64,000 nt of DNA from Serratia inhibens (lineage in GTDB: Bacteria; Pseudomonadota; Gammaproteobacteria; Enterobacterales; Enterobacteriaceae). Of the stretch, positions 25,063 to 34,811 are shown one piece after another; the stretch's first letter is position 1; the number at the start of each line of letters is the position of its first letter. The stretch lies in the NCBI RefSeq assembly GCF_003591175.1, contig NZ_QYYG01000002.1, forward strand, positions 248,001 through 312,000, read 5' to 3'. A program made the translations under genes and the position numbers. The notes under the pieces are model-generated. The model saw only the letters and a list, made by a program, of their open reading frames with translations. It did no database searches and had not been told where the DNA came from.

Positions 25063-26583
25063 ATGAGCCTGCCGAACTTCAACGGAACCGTAGCGGTGAT
25101 TGGCGCGGGCACCATGGGCATCGGTATTGCTCAGGTGGCGGCCCATGCCGGGCATCAGGTAAAGCTGTTTGATATCGCCGCAACCGCTGCCCAAAACGCA
25201 CTGAGCGCCCTGGGCATGCGGTTGCGCCGGCGCGTTGCGGCCGGCAAGGCCGACGCCGATGCCACCGAGGCATTGCTGGCCCGCATCCAGCCGGTGGATA
25301 CGCTTAATCAACTGGCCGACAGTGCACTGGTGATAGAAGCGGTAGCAGAAAAACTGGCGATCAAACAAAGCCTGTTTCGCGAGCTGGAAACCCTGTGCTC
25401 ATCCGCCGCGCTGTTCGCCAGCAATACCTCGTCGCTGTCGATTACCGCCATCGGCGGCGCACTGCAGCACCCGCAACGCCTGGCCGGGCTGCACTTCTTT
25501 AACCCGGCACCGCTGATGAAGCTGGTGGAGATCGTCAGCGGACTGGACACCAGCGCCGACACCGTCACCACCCTGCAAACGCTGGCCCGGCAATGGGGCA
25601 AACGGAGCGTGCTGTGCCGCTCCACGCCAGGGTTTATCGTTAACCGCGTGGCGCGGCCTTTTTACGCCGAAACCCTGCGTGCGCTGGAAGAACAGGTGGC
25701 CGACGTCGCCACTCTGGATGCGGTGATGCGCGATGCCGGCGGTTTCGCCATGGGGCCGCTGCAACTGACCGACCTGATTGGCCAGGATATCAATTACGCC
25801 GTCACCGAGTCGGTGTTCCAGGCATTTTTCCAGGATTCGCGCTTTACGCCGTCGCTGGTACAGCAAGAGCTGGTGGCCGCCGGGCGACTGGGCCGCAAAA
25901 GCGGCTGCGGTTTTTATCGTTATAACGGCGAATCAGCGTCGCCGACCGCCGTCTGCCTGCCCCTCTCACAGGTGGAGCCGCCACGCAGCATCCAACTGCA
26001 CGGCGACCCAGCGGGCGTGGCATTTTTGGCCGGATTGCTGACGGAAAATGCGGAGGCGATCATACAACCTGGCCAGACCAGCGCCTTTGCCCGGATCGAC
26101 GAAGTTACATTCATGTTAACCAATGGTAAAACAGCCAGCCAGGTTGCCAAAGAAACCGGAACCCCCGTGGTGCTGTTTGATCTGTCCGCCAACTATTCGC
26201 AAGCCCCCTGCGTCGCCATCAGTTGCGCTCCGCAAAACGACGCACGACACAACGATAAAGTGGTGCACCTGCTGCAATCCCTCGGCAAGCAGGTGATTTT
26301 ACTGCCGGACTACCCTGGCCTGTTGGTGATGCGGACCCTCGCCATGCTGACCAACGAAGCACTCGACGTGGTGAACAAAGGCGTTGCCAGCGCCGAAGAT
26401 ACCGATAGCGCCCTGCGCTGCGGCGTCAACTACCCGCGCGGCCCGCTGGAATGGGGTGCTGCGCTCGGCTGGCGGCAAATCCTCGCCACGCTGGAAAACC
26501 TGCATCGCTACTACGGCGAGCCACGCTACCGGCCAATGCCGTTGCTGCGCCACTACGCATCCCTCTCTTCAGGAGCCGAATGA
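25063..26583 (+). CDS. paaH: 3-hydroxyadipyl-CoA dehydrogenase PaaH
   Basis: 506-aa 3-hydroxyacyl-CoA dehydrogenase oxidising 3-hydroxyadipyl-CoA to 3-oxoadipyl-CoA with NAD+. Rossmann motif VAVIGAGTMGIGIAQVAAHAGH, active-site HFFNPAPLMKLVEIVSG, and a duplicated C-terminal domain (PGFIVNRVARPFYAE and a second copy near PGLLVMRTLAMLTNEA). Slightly longer than the 475-aa E. coli protein. Its stop overlaps the paaI start by one base. Confidence 0.95.
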   Translation: MSLPNFNGTVAVIGAGTMGIGIAQVAAHAGHQVKLFDIAATAAQNALSALGMRLRRRVAAGKADADATEALLARIQPVDTLNQLADSALVIEAVAEKLAIKQSLFRELETLCSSAALFASNTSSLSITAIGGALQHPQRLAGLHFFNPAPLMKLVEIVSGLDTSADTVTTLQTLARQWGKRSVLCRSTPGFIVNRVARPFYAETLRALEEQVADVATLDAVMRDAGGFAMGPLQLTDLIGQDINYAVTESVFQAFFQDSRFTPSLVQQELVAAGRLGRKSGCGFYRYNGESASPTAVCLPLSQVEPPRSIQLHGDPAGVAFLAGLLTENAEAIIQPGQTSAFARIDEVTFMLTNGKTASQVAKETGTPVVLFDLSANYSQAPCVAISCAPQNDARHNDKVVHLLQSLGKQVILLPDYPGLLVMRTLAMLTNEALDVVNKGVASAEDTDSALRCGVNYPRGPLEWGAALGWRQILATLENLHRYYGEPRYRPMPLLRHYASLSSGAE

Positions 26584-27023
26584 TGAACGCCGATACGCCC
26601 CATGCGCTGGCGCAACGCTGCGCCGAACGGATGTTTCAACAAGATGCCTGCGCGCAGGCGATGGGTATGCAGGTAGATGAAGTCGACGCCGGTTTCGCCA
26701 GGGTCAGCATGACCGTCGGCCCGCAGATGCTTAACGGCCACCAAACCTGCCACGGCGGCCAGCTGTTCAGCCTGGCCGATACCGCCTTCGCCTATGCCTG
26801 CAACAGCCAGGGGCTGGCGGCGGTGGCGTCCGGCTGCAGCATAGATTTTATCCGCCCGGCGCTGGCGGGCGATCGTCTCACCGCCAGCGCCGAGGTGCGC
26901 CATCAGGGCAAAACCACCGGGCTGTATGACGTAGAGATAGTCAACCAAGGGGGCAAAACCGTCGCCTGGTTCCGCGGCCGCGCGCACCGCCTCGGCCACC
27001 GCATTTTAGAGGAGCAACCATGA
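26583..27023 (+). CDS. paaI: Phenylacetyl-CoA thioesterase PaaI
   Basis: 146-aa hot-dog-fold thioesterase that hydrolyses hydroxylated or dead-end phenylacetyl-CoA thioesters and recycles CoA. Active-site region [29 protein letters not shown] with the catalytic Asp. The start is one of two adjacent ATGs (26580 or 26583) after AGGAG; 26583 gives better spacing and a TGATG overlap with paaH. It overlaps paaJ by 4 nt. Confidence 0.95.
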   Translation: MNADTPHALAQRCAERMFQQDACAQAMGMQVDEVDAGFARVSMTVGPQMLNGHQTCHGGQLFSLADTAFAYACNSQGLAAVASGCSIDFIRPALAGDRLTASAEVRHQGKTTGLYDVEIVNQGGKTVAWFRGRAHRLGHRILEEQP

Positions 27024-28225
27024 GTCAGGCATTTATTTGCGACGGCGTCCGCACGCCGATTGGCCGCTATGGCGGCGCATTGGCTCAGGTACGTGCCGAC
27101 GATCTGGCCGCGTTGCCGCTGCGTGCCCTGCTGGAGCGCCATCCCCAGGTGGACTGGTCACTGCTGGACGACGTGATCCTCGGTTGCGCCAATCAGGCCG
27201 GGGAAGACAACCGCAATCTGGCGCGCATGGCGGCGCTGCTGGCGGGCGTGCCGGTCACGGTTTCCGGCACCACCGTCAACCGCCTGTGCGGCTCGGGGTT
27301 GGACGCGCTGGCGATGGCGGCGCGCAGCATCAAGGCAGGCGAAGCCGGGTTGGTGCTGGCCGGCGGAGCGGAATCCATGACCCGCGCACCGCTGGTGATG
27401 GGCAAGGCCGACAGCGCCTTCAGCCGCCAGGCGCAGCTGTATGACACCACCCTGGGCTGGCGCTTTATCAACCCGCAGATGCAGGCTGGGTTCGGCACTG
27501 ACTCCATGCCGGAAACCGCCGAAAACGTCGCGGCGCAGTTCGATATCAGCCGCGCCGATCAGGACGCCTTTGCATGGCGCAGCCAGCAGCGCGCCGCCCG
27601 AGCGCAGGCATTGGGCATATTGGCACAGGAGATCGTACCGGTCAGCCTCCCCGGCAAAAAAGGCGCGATGACGCTGTTCAGCCAGGACGAGCACCCGCGT
27701 GCCGATACCCGGCTGGAACAGTTGCAGGCGCTGAAAACCCCGTTCCGCCAGCCCGGTACCGTGACTGCCGGTAACGCCTCCGGCTTGAATGATGGCGCAG
27801 CGGCACTGATTGTCGCCTCCGAAGCCATGGCCGTTCGCCAGGGGTTAACGCCGCGCGCACGCATTGTCGCCACCGCCACCTGCGGCGTTGAGCCGCGCCT
27901 GATGGGCATTGGCCCCCTGCCGGCCACCCGCAAGGTGCTGGAAATCGCCGGGCTGAGCCTGGCGCAAATGGATGTTATCGAACTGAACGAAGCGTTTGCC
28001 GCACAGGCGCTGGCGGTGCTGCGCCAGCTTGGCCTGCCTGACGACGCCCCACAGGTGAACCCCAACGGCGGCGCGATTGCCCTTGGGCATCCGCTGGGCA
28101 TGAGCGGCGCGCGTCTGGCGCTGGCCGCCCTGTTTGAACTGGAACGGCGCTCCGGCCGCTACGCGCTTTGCACCCTGTGCATCGGCGTCGGCCAGGGTAT
28201 TGCCATGATCATTGAACGGGTATGA
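27020..28225 (+). CDS. paaJ: 3-oxoadipyl-CoA / 3-oxo-5,6-dehydrosuberyl-CoA thiolase PaaJ
   Basis: 401-aa thiolase acting twice in the pathway, releasing acetyl-CoA from the C8 intermediate and later splitting 3-oxoadipyl-CoA into acetyl- and succinyl-CoA. The acyl-accepting Cys is in [12 protein letters not shown] (about residue 90), the His in [16 protein letters not shown] and the second Cys in [16 protein letters not shown] precedes the start, which overlaps paaI. Confidence 0.96.
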   Translation: MSQAFICDGVRTPIGRYGGALAQVRADDLAALPLRALLERHPQVDWSLLDDVILGCANQAGEDNRNLARMAALLAGVPVTVSGTTVNRLCGSGLDALAMAARSIKAGEAGLVLAGGAESMTRAPLVMGKADSAFSRQAQLYDTTLGWRFINPQMQAGFGTDSMPETAENVAAQFDISRADQDAFAWRSQQRAARAQALGILAQEIVPVSLPGKKGAMTLFSQDEHPRADTRLEQLQALKTPFRQPGTVTAGNASGLNDGAAALIVASEAMAVRQGLTPRARIVATATCGVEPRLMGIGPLPATRKVLEIAGLSLAQMDVIELNEAFAAQALAVLRQLGLPDDAPQVNPNGGAIALGHPLGMSGARLALAALFELERRSGRYALCTLCIGVGQGIAMIIERV

Positions 28226-28241
28226 CTCTCCGAGGCTAACT

Positions 28242-29549
28242 ATGACAACCCTTACACGGCCACTCGACACCATTGAGTTCGCCTCGCGCGATGAGATAGA
28301 AGTGCTGCAGCTGGAACGCCTGAAATGGACGCTGCATCACGCCTACGACAACGTGCCTATGTATAAACGCAAGTTCGATCGGGCCGGTGTGCACCCCGAC
28401 GATCTCAAACAGCTGAGCGATTTGGCGCGCTTCCCCTACACCACCAAGCAGGATCTGCGCGACAACTACCCGTTCGACACCTTCGCCGTTCCGATGGAAC
28501 AGGTGGTACGCATTCACGCCTCGTCGGGCACCACCGGCAGGCCAACGGTGGTCGGTTATACCCAACGGGATATCGATAACTGGGCCGATATCGTCGCCCG
28601 CAGCCTGCGTGCCGCCGGTGCCACCGCCAAAGACAAGGTGCATGTGGCCTACGGCTACGGCCTGTTCACCGGCGGTCTGGGCGCCCATTACGGCGCGGAG
28701 CGGCTCGGGGCGACGGTGATCCCGGTGTCCGGCGGGCAAACCGAAAGACAGGCACAGCTGATCCTCGACTTCAAACCCGATGTCATCATGGTGACGCCTT
28801 CTTATTGCCTGACGCTGATCGACGAGCTGGAACGTAAAATGGGCGGCGATGCCCGCAGCTGTTCGCTGCGCCTCGGGGTATTCGGTGCCGAACCCTGGAC
28901 CGAGGCATTGCGCCACGAGATTGAGTCCCGGCTGGGCATCAAGGCGCTGGATATTTATGGCCTGTCCGAAGTGATGGGGCCGGGCGTTGCGATGGAGTGC
29001 GCCGAAAGCGGCGGCGGTTCGACCATCTGGGAGGACCACTTCCTGCCGGAGATCATCTGCCCGGAGAGCGGCGAAGTCCTGCCGGACGGCCAGCACGGCG
29101 AACTGGTGTTCACCACCCTGACCAAAGAGGCGCTGCCGGTGATCCGCTACCGCACCCGCGATCTCACCCGCCTGCTGCCGGGCGATGCGCGCCGGATGCG
29201 GCGCATGGGGAAAATCACCGGCCGTTCGGACGACATGCTGATCATTCGCGGCGTCAACGTGTTCCCGTCGCAGGTCGAAGAGCAGATTATGCAGTTCGAA
29301 CAGCTGTCGCCGCACTACCAGCTGCAGGTCAGCCGCAGCGGGCATCTGGATACCCTGGCGGTGCGCGTTGAGCTGAAAGAATCGGCGCTTGGCCTCAGCC
29401 ACCAGCAGCGCTGCGATATCTGCCACCAGTTGCGCCACCACATCAAATCGATTATCGGCGTCAGCACCGACGTCAGCATCGCCAACTGCGGCGACATTCC
29501 GCGTTCGGAAGGCAAGGCCCAGCGCGTGGTCGATCTGCGGCCCCGCTAA
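28242..29549 (+). CDS. paaK: Phenylacetate-CoA ligase PaaK
   Basis: 435-aa ATP-dependent ligase activating phenylacetate to phenylacetyl-CoA, the first step of the pathway and the source of the PaaX inducer. AMP-binding signature HASSGTTGRPTVVGYTQRD, adenine-site DIYGLSEVMGPG, and the hinge GRSDDMLIIRGVNVFPSQVE. The ATG at 28242 with GAGG six bases upstream was preferred over 28212, which overlaps paaJ and lacks a site. Last gene of the paaA-K run. Confidence 0.96.
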   Translation: MTTLTRPLDTIEFASRDEIEVLQLERLKWTLHHAYDNVPMYKRKFDRAGVHPDDLKQLSDLARFPYTTKQDLRDNYPFDTFAVPMEQVVRIHASSGTTGRPTVVGYTQRDIDNWADIVARSLRAAGATAKDKVHVAYGYGLFTGGLGAHYGAERLGATVIPVSGGQTERQAQLILDFKPDVIMVTPSYCLTLIDELERKMGGDARSCSLRLGVFGAEPWTEALRHEIESRLGIKALDIYGLSEVMGPGVAMECAESGGGSTIWEDHFLPEIICPESGEVLPDGQHGELVFTTLTKEALPVIRYRTRDLTRLLPGDARRMRRMGKITGRSDDMLIIRGVNVFPSQVEEQIMQFEQLSPHYQLQVSRSGHLDTLAVRVELKESALGLSHQQRCDICHQLRHHIKSIIGVSTDVSIANCGDIPRSEGKAQRVVDLRPR

Positions 29550-29556
29550 TTCGGCC

Positions 29557-29574
29557 GGCGTCACGGATGACGCC
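29557..29574 (+). terminator. Weak hairpin between paaK and paaX
   Basis: GGCGTCA-CGGA-TGACGCC followed by TCAATAAT. It could attenuate readthrough from the catabolic operon into paaXY. Confidence 0.4.
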
Positions 29575-29627
29575 TCAATAATCTGTGTTAATGTTGTGTC
29601 TCATCGACGGCTAACCCATGGAAAAAT

Positions 29628-30572
29628 ATGGAACATAAACTGGATGAGTTTATCCGCCATGCTGTAGACGCCCAGCCGATCAGCGGCACTTCACTGATTA
29701 TCTCCCTGTATGGCGATGCGCTCAGCCATCGCGGTGGCGAAGTGTGGCTCGGCAGTCTGAGCGCGCTGCTGGAGGCGCTCGGTTTCGGCGATCGCTTCGT
29801 GCGCACCTCGGTATTTCGTCTGCAAAAAGAGGGCTGGCTGGCGGTGGAAAAAATCGGCCGCCGCAGCTTCTATCGGGTGACCGACCAGGGCATGCGCCAG
29901 TTCCGCCATGCCGAGTCGAAAATCTATCTCAGCGAACCGCCGGCCTGGGACGGCAAGTGGGATCTACTGCTGCTGGAAAGCGCGGACAAAAGCGAGCGAG
30001 CGCGGCTGAAAAAAGAGCTGGGCTGGCTGGGTTTCGGCCAGATCGCCAACAACCTGATGGCGGCGCCCACTCATGCGCAAACCGACGTGACGGCGCTGCT
30101 CGGCGAGCTTGATGCCGGCGAGCAGGTTATCTACTTCCGCGCCGACTACCCGTACAACCGTTCCGAACCTACCCTGCAACGGCTGGTAGCCACCTGCTGG
30201 TCGCTGGCTGACGTGGCTGCGGGTTATCACGAGTTTATCGTCTCTTTCCGCCCGCTGATGCAACTGCTGCGCGAAGCCGACGACGCCCTGTTGACGCCCC
30301 AGCGTTGCTTCCAGATTAAGCTATTATTGATCCACTTCTTCCGACGCGTGGCGCTGAAAGATCCGCTGTTGCCGGACGCCCTGCTGCCGGCGCAGTGGGA
30401 GGGGCAAATCGCCCGCAATTTGTGCATCAATATTTATCAGCGGGTAGACCACGCCGCAACCGACTATGTCAGCGCGCTGGCAGAAACCACCATTGGAGCC
30501 CTGCCCACCCCGGCTGCAGGTTATTACCGGCGCTTCGGCGGCCTGCCACGCGATACTCTCAAGGAGATTTAA
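29628..30572 (+). CDS. paaX: Phenylacetate degradation repressor PaaX
   Basis: 314-aa repressor of the paa genes; phenylacetyl-CoA relieves repression. Features: N-terminal winged helix ([67 protein letters not shown], residues ~20-85) and the long PaaX effector/dimerisation domain ([11 protein letters not shown] onward). It has its own 78-bp upstream gap after paaK and lies 2 nt before paaY, so paaXY form a transcription unit. Confidence 0.95.
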   Translation: MEHKLDEFIRHAVDAQPISGTSLIISLYGDALSHRGGEVWLGSLSALLEALGFGDRFVRTSVFRLQKEGWLAVEKIGRRSFYRVTDQGMRQFRHAESKIYLSEPPAWDGKWDLLLLESADKSERARLKKELGWLGFGQIANNLMAAPTHAQTDVTALLGELDAGEQVIYFRADYPYNRSEPTLQRLVATCWSLADVAAGYHEFIVSFRPLMQLLREADDALLTPQRCFQIKLLLIHFFRRVALKDPLLPDALLPAQWEGQIARNLCINIYQRVDHAATDYVSALAETTIGALPTPAAGYYRRFGGLPRDTLKEI

Positions 30573-30574
30573 CT

Positions 30575-31171
30575 ATGCCCGTGTATCAGATTGACGGCCT
30601 GACGCCGGTGATAGACCCGAGCAGCTATGTGCACCCGACGGCGGTGCTGATTGGCGACGTGATTATCGGCAAGCAGGTTTACATCGGCCCGAACGCCAGC
30701 CTGCGCGGCGATTTTGGTCGGCTGGTTATCTGCGACGGCGCCAACATTCAGGATAACTGCGTGATGCACGGCTTTCCGCAGCAGGACACTGTGGTGGAGG
30801 AAGACGGCCACATCGGCCACGGCGCAATCCTGCACGGTTGCCGCATCCGCCGTAACGCCATGGTCGGCATGAACGCGGTAATCATGGACGGCGCAGAGAT
30901 TGGCGAGAACAGCATCGTCGGCGCAATGGCTTTCGTGAAGGCGGCGGCGGTGATTGAGGCCAATAAACTGGTGGTCGGCAGCCCGGCGCGAGTGCTGCGT
31001 GACCTGACCGAACAGGAACTGGCGTGGAAAGTGACCGGCACGCGTGAATATCATGACCTGGTGCTGCGCTGCAAATCCACGCTGAACGAGGTCGAACCGC
31101 TGACCGAAGTGGAGCCAGGCCGCCAGCGCCTGAGCTTTGGCGATCACCTGATCCCGAAAAGCCGGCTTTAA
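30575..31171 (+). CDS. paaY: Phenylacetate pathway hexapeptide thioesterase PaaY
   Basis: 198-aa left-handed beta-helix protein of the gamma-carbonic-anhydrase-like group ([61 protein letters not shown]). In E. coli PaaY is a thioesterase that relieves accumulation of toxic ring-CoA intermediates. Metal-binding His residues of the family are visible in HGFP and [15 protein letters not shown] precedes the start. Translationally close to paaX. Confidence 0.94.
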   Translation: MPVYQIDGLTPVIDPSSYVHPTAVLIGDVIIGKQVYIGPNASLRGDFGRLVICDGANIQDNCVMHGFPQQDTVVEEDGHIGHGAILHGCRIRRNAMVGMNAVIMDGAEIGENSIVGAMAFVKAAAVIEANKLVVGSPARVLRDLTEQELAWKVTGTREYHDLVLRCKSTLNEVEPLTEVEPGRQRLSFGDHLIPKSRL

Positions 31172-31252
31172 ACGAGACCCGCTACCGCATTCCGCTCAAA
31201 AGTGGTTTACAGTTAATGCCCTGTATCGCCACTTGCTCCTGGACCGGAATCC

Positions 31253-32734
31253 ATGCCAAGAACCGCCAAAACCGTTGATATCCCCGCCATCGGCGAACTT
31301 GACCGACATGCGGGGCAGCTCAGTGTCCAGCTTGCCCAAGCGCTGCGGGCCGCCATTCATAAAGGCGAGCTGAAAGCGGGCGATCTGTTGCCTTCAACGC
31401 GGGTCCTGTCGGGCGCATTGCAACTTGCCAGAGGAACGGTGCTGGCCGCCTTTGAGCAGCTCACCGCCGAAGGGTTTCTGGAAGCGCAGCCCGGCTCGGG
31501 TACCCGCGTGGCTATGGCGCTCGACCGCAAAACCCCGCCGGCGGCCAAAAACCCGCAGGCCTGCGACATTCCCCTGACCGCCCAGGCGCAGGCGCTGGCG
31601 CAATTTGCCACCCAACGCGCACCCCTGCCGCCAGTTCCTTTCACCGTCTCGGTACCGATCAATGATACCGCCCCCGATGACGTCTGGCGACGGCTCGGCA
31701 ACCGCATCCGCGCCCGGGGGCCTGGCGCGCCATCAGGCTATGGCGATCCTCTTGGCGCGTTGCCGCTGCGCAAAGCGATCTGCGAATATGTGCGAAAATC
31801 GCGTTCGGTGCTCTGTACGCCGGAACAGGTGATCATTACCTCCGGCACCCAGCAGGGGCTGTATCTCGCCACGCAAATAGTGCTGGACGCCGGCGATGCC
31901 GCCTGGGTGGAGAACCCCGCCTATCGCGGTATTACCGCTATCTTTGACAACCTGCTCCGGGACCGGCAGATGGCGCGGGTCCCTGTCGATGACCAAGGCA
32001 TCGACGTGGCGGCAGGCAGGGAGATCGCGCCGCAGGCCAGGGCCGCTTTTGTCACCCCGTCGCATCAGTACCCGCTGTGCATGCCGATGAGCATGTCGCG
32101 CAGGCTCGAGCTGCTGGCGTGGGCGAAAGAGCAAAAAGCCTGGGTTGTCGAAGACGATTACGACAGTGAAATGCGCTACGCCGGTCACCCTTTTCCCTCT
32201 CTGCAAGGGTTGGATCCCGCCAGGGTCATTTACCTCGGCACCTTCAGCAAAATCCTGTTCCCGTCATTACGGCTGGGTTACGCCATTGTCCCCGAACCGC
32301 TGCGGGATGCCTTCTGCGGTGCGCGAGTACTGATGGACCGCCACCCGCCCACCGCCGACCAGCACGTACTGGCCAGCTTTATGGCGCAGGGGCATCTGGA
32401 TCGCCATATCCGCAGAATGCGCGGCGTCTATGCGGAAAAGCGGCGCGTACTGACCGACGCCGTCAACGCGCATATTTCGCCGCATCTGGCTGCCTTGCTC
32501 CCCAGTGACCAGGGGATGCATCGGGTATTGTGGTTGAAAGCGGGGCTGGATGACCTGCGGGTGGCCGCCGGCGCCGCCGAGGCCGGGGTGGCGGTCAGCG
32601 CGCTGTCGCCGATGTACGCCCCCGGCAGCGGAAAAAGCGGCTTGATCCTGGGGCTGGGGGGTTACGACGACGAGGCTATTCACCGCGCCGCCCAAAAGTT
32701 GAATCGGGTACTGGTATCGATAGCGGCCTCCTGA
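31253..32734 (+). CDS. MocR/PdxR-type GntR regulator with aminotransferase domain
   Basis: 493-aa regulator. The N-terminal GntR winged helix (residues ~20-85: LSVQLAQALRAAIHKGELKAGDLLPSTRVLSGALQLARGTVLAAFEQLTAEGFLEAQPGSG) is joined by a linker to a fold-type I aminotransferase domain (~130-490). PLP-binding elements: SGTQQGLYL, VEDDYDSEMRYAG and the Lys in YLGTFSKILFPSLRLGY. MocR proteins sense PLP or an amino-acid adduct. Unusually it is not divergent from a metabolic gene: paaY is upstream in the same direction, and a GlxA-type gene converges downstream. Target unknown. Confidence 0.9.
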   Translation: MPRTAKTVDIPAIGELDRHAGQLSVQLAQALRAAIHKGELKAGDLLPSTRVLSGALQLARGTVLAAFEQLTAEGFLEAQPGSGTRVAMALDRKTPPAAKNPQACDIPLTAQAQALAQFATQRAPLPPVPFTVSVPINDTAPDDVWRRLGNRIRARGPGAPSGYGDPLGALPLRKAICEYVRKSRSVLCTPEQVIITSGTQQGLYLATQIVLDAGDAAWVENPAYRGITAIFDNLLRDRQMARVPVDDQGIDVAAGREIAPQARAAFVTPSHQYPLCMPMSMSRRLELLAWAKEQKAWVVEDDYDSEMRYAGHPFPSLQGLDPARVIYLGTFSKILFPSLRLGYAIVPEPLRDAFCGARVLMDRHPPTADQHVLASFMAQGHLDRHIRRMRGVYAEKRRVLTDAVNAHISPHLAALLPSDQGMHRVLWLKAGLDDLRVAAGAAEAGVAVSALSPMYAPGSGKSGLILGLGGYDDEAIHRAAQKLNRVLVSIAAS

Positions 32735-32748
32735 GCACCAGGCTTAAA

Positions 32749-32777
32749 AGGGCTGCATTGAAAGCTAATGCAACCCT
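32749..32777. terminator. Convergent hairpin after the MocR gene
   Basis: AGGGCTGCATT/AATGCAACCCT stem with one mismatch, between the convergent MocR and GlxA-type genes. No long T-run. Confidence 0.45.
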
Positions 32778-32786
32778 GCCACTGAC

Positions 32787-33749
32787 TCATCTCTCTGTTC
32801 GTGTACCGCGAAACGCCCGGCGCCATTCGCTGGGGCTAATATCGAACCGCGACCGGAAGCGCTGGCGGAAAGAAACCGGGGACTGAAAACCCGACAATTC
32901 CGCCACGGTCTCTACGCTGTGATCGGTACTTTCAAGCAGTTCCTGACTGCGATGCAACCGTTCGGCATTTAGCCACTCACCGACGGAGACACCGGTGGCT
33001 TTGATAAAATGGCGGGTAAAGGTACGCCGGCTCATACTGACAAGCCCCGCCAGCGAATCGAGGTCGTGGGATTTATCGAGATTGCGACGCAAATAGTCCA
33101 GCAGTTCGTTGATTTTGTTGTCGCGCGTGGTTTCCGGTACCGAACGTTCAATATACTGCGCCTGCCCCCCTTCGCGATAAGGAGGCGTGACCATGCGTCT
33201 GGCCACCCGGTTAGCCAGCGTGCTGCCGTAATGTTTACGAACTATGTACAGGCAACAGTCTATTCCCGCCGCGGTGCCGGCCGAGGTAATAAGACGATCG
33301 TCATGGGTATAAAGCGCATTGCTATCCAGATGTACTGCGGGAAAACGGCGGGTAAAGTCGCGTTCAAATTCCCAGTGGGTTGCCGCACGACGATGATCCA
33401 GCAACCCGGCGTAGGCCAGTACGTAGGTTCCCAGACAGAGCCCCACAACGTCTGCACCGCGCTGCCACGCGGCTACCAGAGAGGCAAGCAAGGCTTCGGA
33501 AGGTTTGCTTTCCGGGTGGTTCCAGAACGGAACAACGACAATATCCGCCGAATCGAGCGCCTCCAGCCCTTCACCGACGTTGATTGATACCCCAATATCA
33601 GAATGCACTACGCCAGGATGCTCCGCACAAATATGCAGATCAAACAGCCCCGCTTCCGGCATTGCCTGACCGAAAATAATGCAGGGTACCGAAAAATGGA
33701 ACGGGCTAAAGCCATGGGTGGCAATGACAGCGACGGAAAGTGCAGACAT
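32787..33749 (-). CDS. GlxA family AraC-type regulator with DJ-1/PfpI domain
   Basis: 320-aa regulator. N-terminal DJ-1/PfpI-like domain (residues ~1-190) with the nucleophile-elbow VVGLCLGTYVLAYAGLL, followed by a C-terminal AraC DNA-binding domain (DLDSLAGLVSMSRRTFTRHFIKATGVSVGEWLNAERLHRSQELLESTDHSVETVAELSGFQSPVSFRQRFRSRFDISPSEWRR). Such proteins (FtrA, CdhR, GbdR relatives) respond to small amine or catabolite ligands. It follows an MBL-fold gene on the same strand at 102 nt. Confidence 0.88.
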   Translation of the reverse strand: MSALSVAVIATHGFSPFHFSVPCIIFGQAMPEAGLFDLHICAEHPGVVHSDIGVSINVGEGLEALDSADIVVVPFWNHPESKPSEALLASLVAAWQRGADVVGLCLGTYVLAYAGLLDHRRAATHWEFERDFTRRFPAVHLDSNALYTHDDRLITSAGTAAGIDCCLYIVRKHYGSTLANRVARRMVTPPYREGGQAQYIERSVPETTRDNKINELLDYLRRNLDKSHDLDSLAGLVSMSRRTFTRHFIKATGVSVGEWLNAERLHRSQELLESTDHSVETVAELSGFQSPVSFRQRFRSRFDISPSEWRRAFRGTRTER

Positions 33750-33851
33750 AGATTAGGTTCTCGTTTCTCGTCGGCCTATTTTGTTTACCGGCACACCACC
33801 CCCTTTTTCAGCACCAAAGGGCGTTGCGCGGTTACCGGGCCGAGAATGTTA

Positions 33852-34628
33852 TCAGAACGTACAGGTTTCACCGTCTGCCGGGATCAGCACGCTGTCCTGA
33901 ATACCTTTTTCAATCGTATACTCGCGCAGTTCATCACGGCTGAGGATACAGTGGTTAATGGCTTCCATGTGGGAGGCCAGGATCATAGCCTGCGGCATAA
34001 GTTCATGCGTACGCAGCACATCTTCCTTACCCATAATAATCGCGCCGAAACCGTCAACCTGAGCAAAACCGGCATTTAACACCACCACATCAGGCTTCCA
34101 GGCACTCAGGCTGTCCACGTAAGGCTTAACCCAGACGGTATCGCCTGCAATATATAACGTTTTTTCATCGGCGTGTTTGAATACCAGACCACAGGCATCA
34201 CCCAGCCGAGCAGCGATATCGGGATTGGCATAAGCCTCATCGCTTCCGTGCTGACCGCCGGTTTTGATGATGGTCATGCCGGCAAACTCGTTGCTGTCTG
34301 CAAGTACGCGCACATTACTGAAGCCTTGAGAGCGGATCAATTCGGCATCGCTGTCGTTTTGAGTCAGGATGAGGCTGTCCTTTGCCACTTTCTCCTGTGC
34401 GGCTTCATCCCAGTGATCCTGATGAGTATGGGTCACTATGATGGCATCGACATCCAGCAATGCATCAATCGATAGCGGCAGCGCCACCAGAGGATTACGC
34501 AGATGGGAACGCGCCGTACCGGCAAAACCGTCCCAGGCCTGTTTGTCAGACAGCATAGGGTCAATCAGAAATTTGGTACCTGCGTATTCAAGCAACAGCG
34601 TGGCGTTGCGAATTTGGGTCAGTTTCAT
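33852..34628 (-). CDS. MBL-fold metallo-hydrolase (UlaG-like)
   Basis: 258-aa metallo-beta-lactamase-fold hydrolase. The metal-binding signature THTHQDHWDEAA (HxHxDH) is intact, with later ligands in GGQHG and LYIAGDTVW. The N-terminus TQIRNATLLLEYAGTKFLIDPMLSDK resembles the UlaG/L-ascorbate-6-P lactonase-like branch. The ATG at 34628 with GGAG 8 nt upstream begins the family N-terminus; the frame opens at 34775. It lies upstream of the GlxA-type gene, perhaps its regulator. Substrate unknown. Confidence 0.85.
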   Translation of the reverse strand: MKLTQIRNATLLLEYAGTKFLIDPMLSDKQAWDGFAGTARSHLRNPLVALPLSIDALLDVDAIIVTHTHQDHWDEAAQEKVAKDSLILTQNDSDAELIRSQGFSNVRVLADSNEFAGMTIIKTGGQHGSDEAYANPDIAARLGDACGLVFKHADEKTLYIAGDTVWVKPYVDSLSAWKPDVVVLNAGFAQVDGFGAIIMGKEDVLRTHELMPQAMILASHMEAINHCILSRDELREYTIEKGIQDSVLIPADGETCTF

Positions 34629-34811
34629 GCTTTCGGCTCCGAATGGGGTCGTCTCGACAGGTCGAATGCAGGTTGCTCGGTAATCAAGCATTCTGCTGTG
34701 TAGAGAGCCAGTATAGGGAGCACCTGAAAAGAAGGTGAGTAGCCCGAAGGCCAAATAACGCTGACATCGGGTCAACCCGCTCGTTTGGTATGGGTCATGA
34801 CCTGGCCGGCT

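Noticed and set aside
28236..29564. 442-codon open frame antisense to paaK
   Set aside because: Sense frame encodes a clear PaaK; the antisense product has no recognisable domain.
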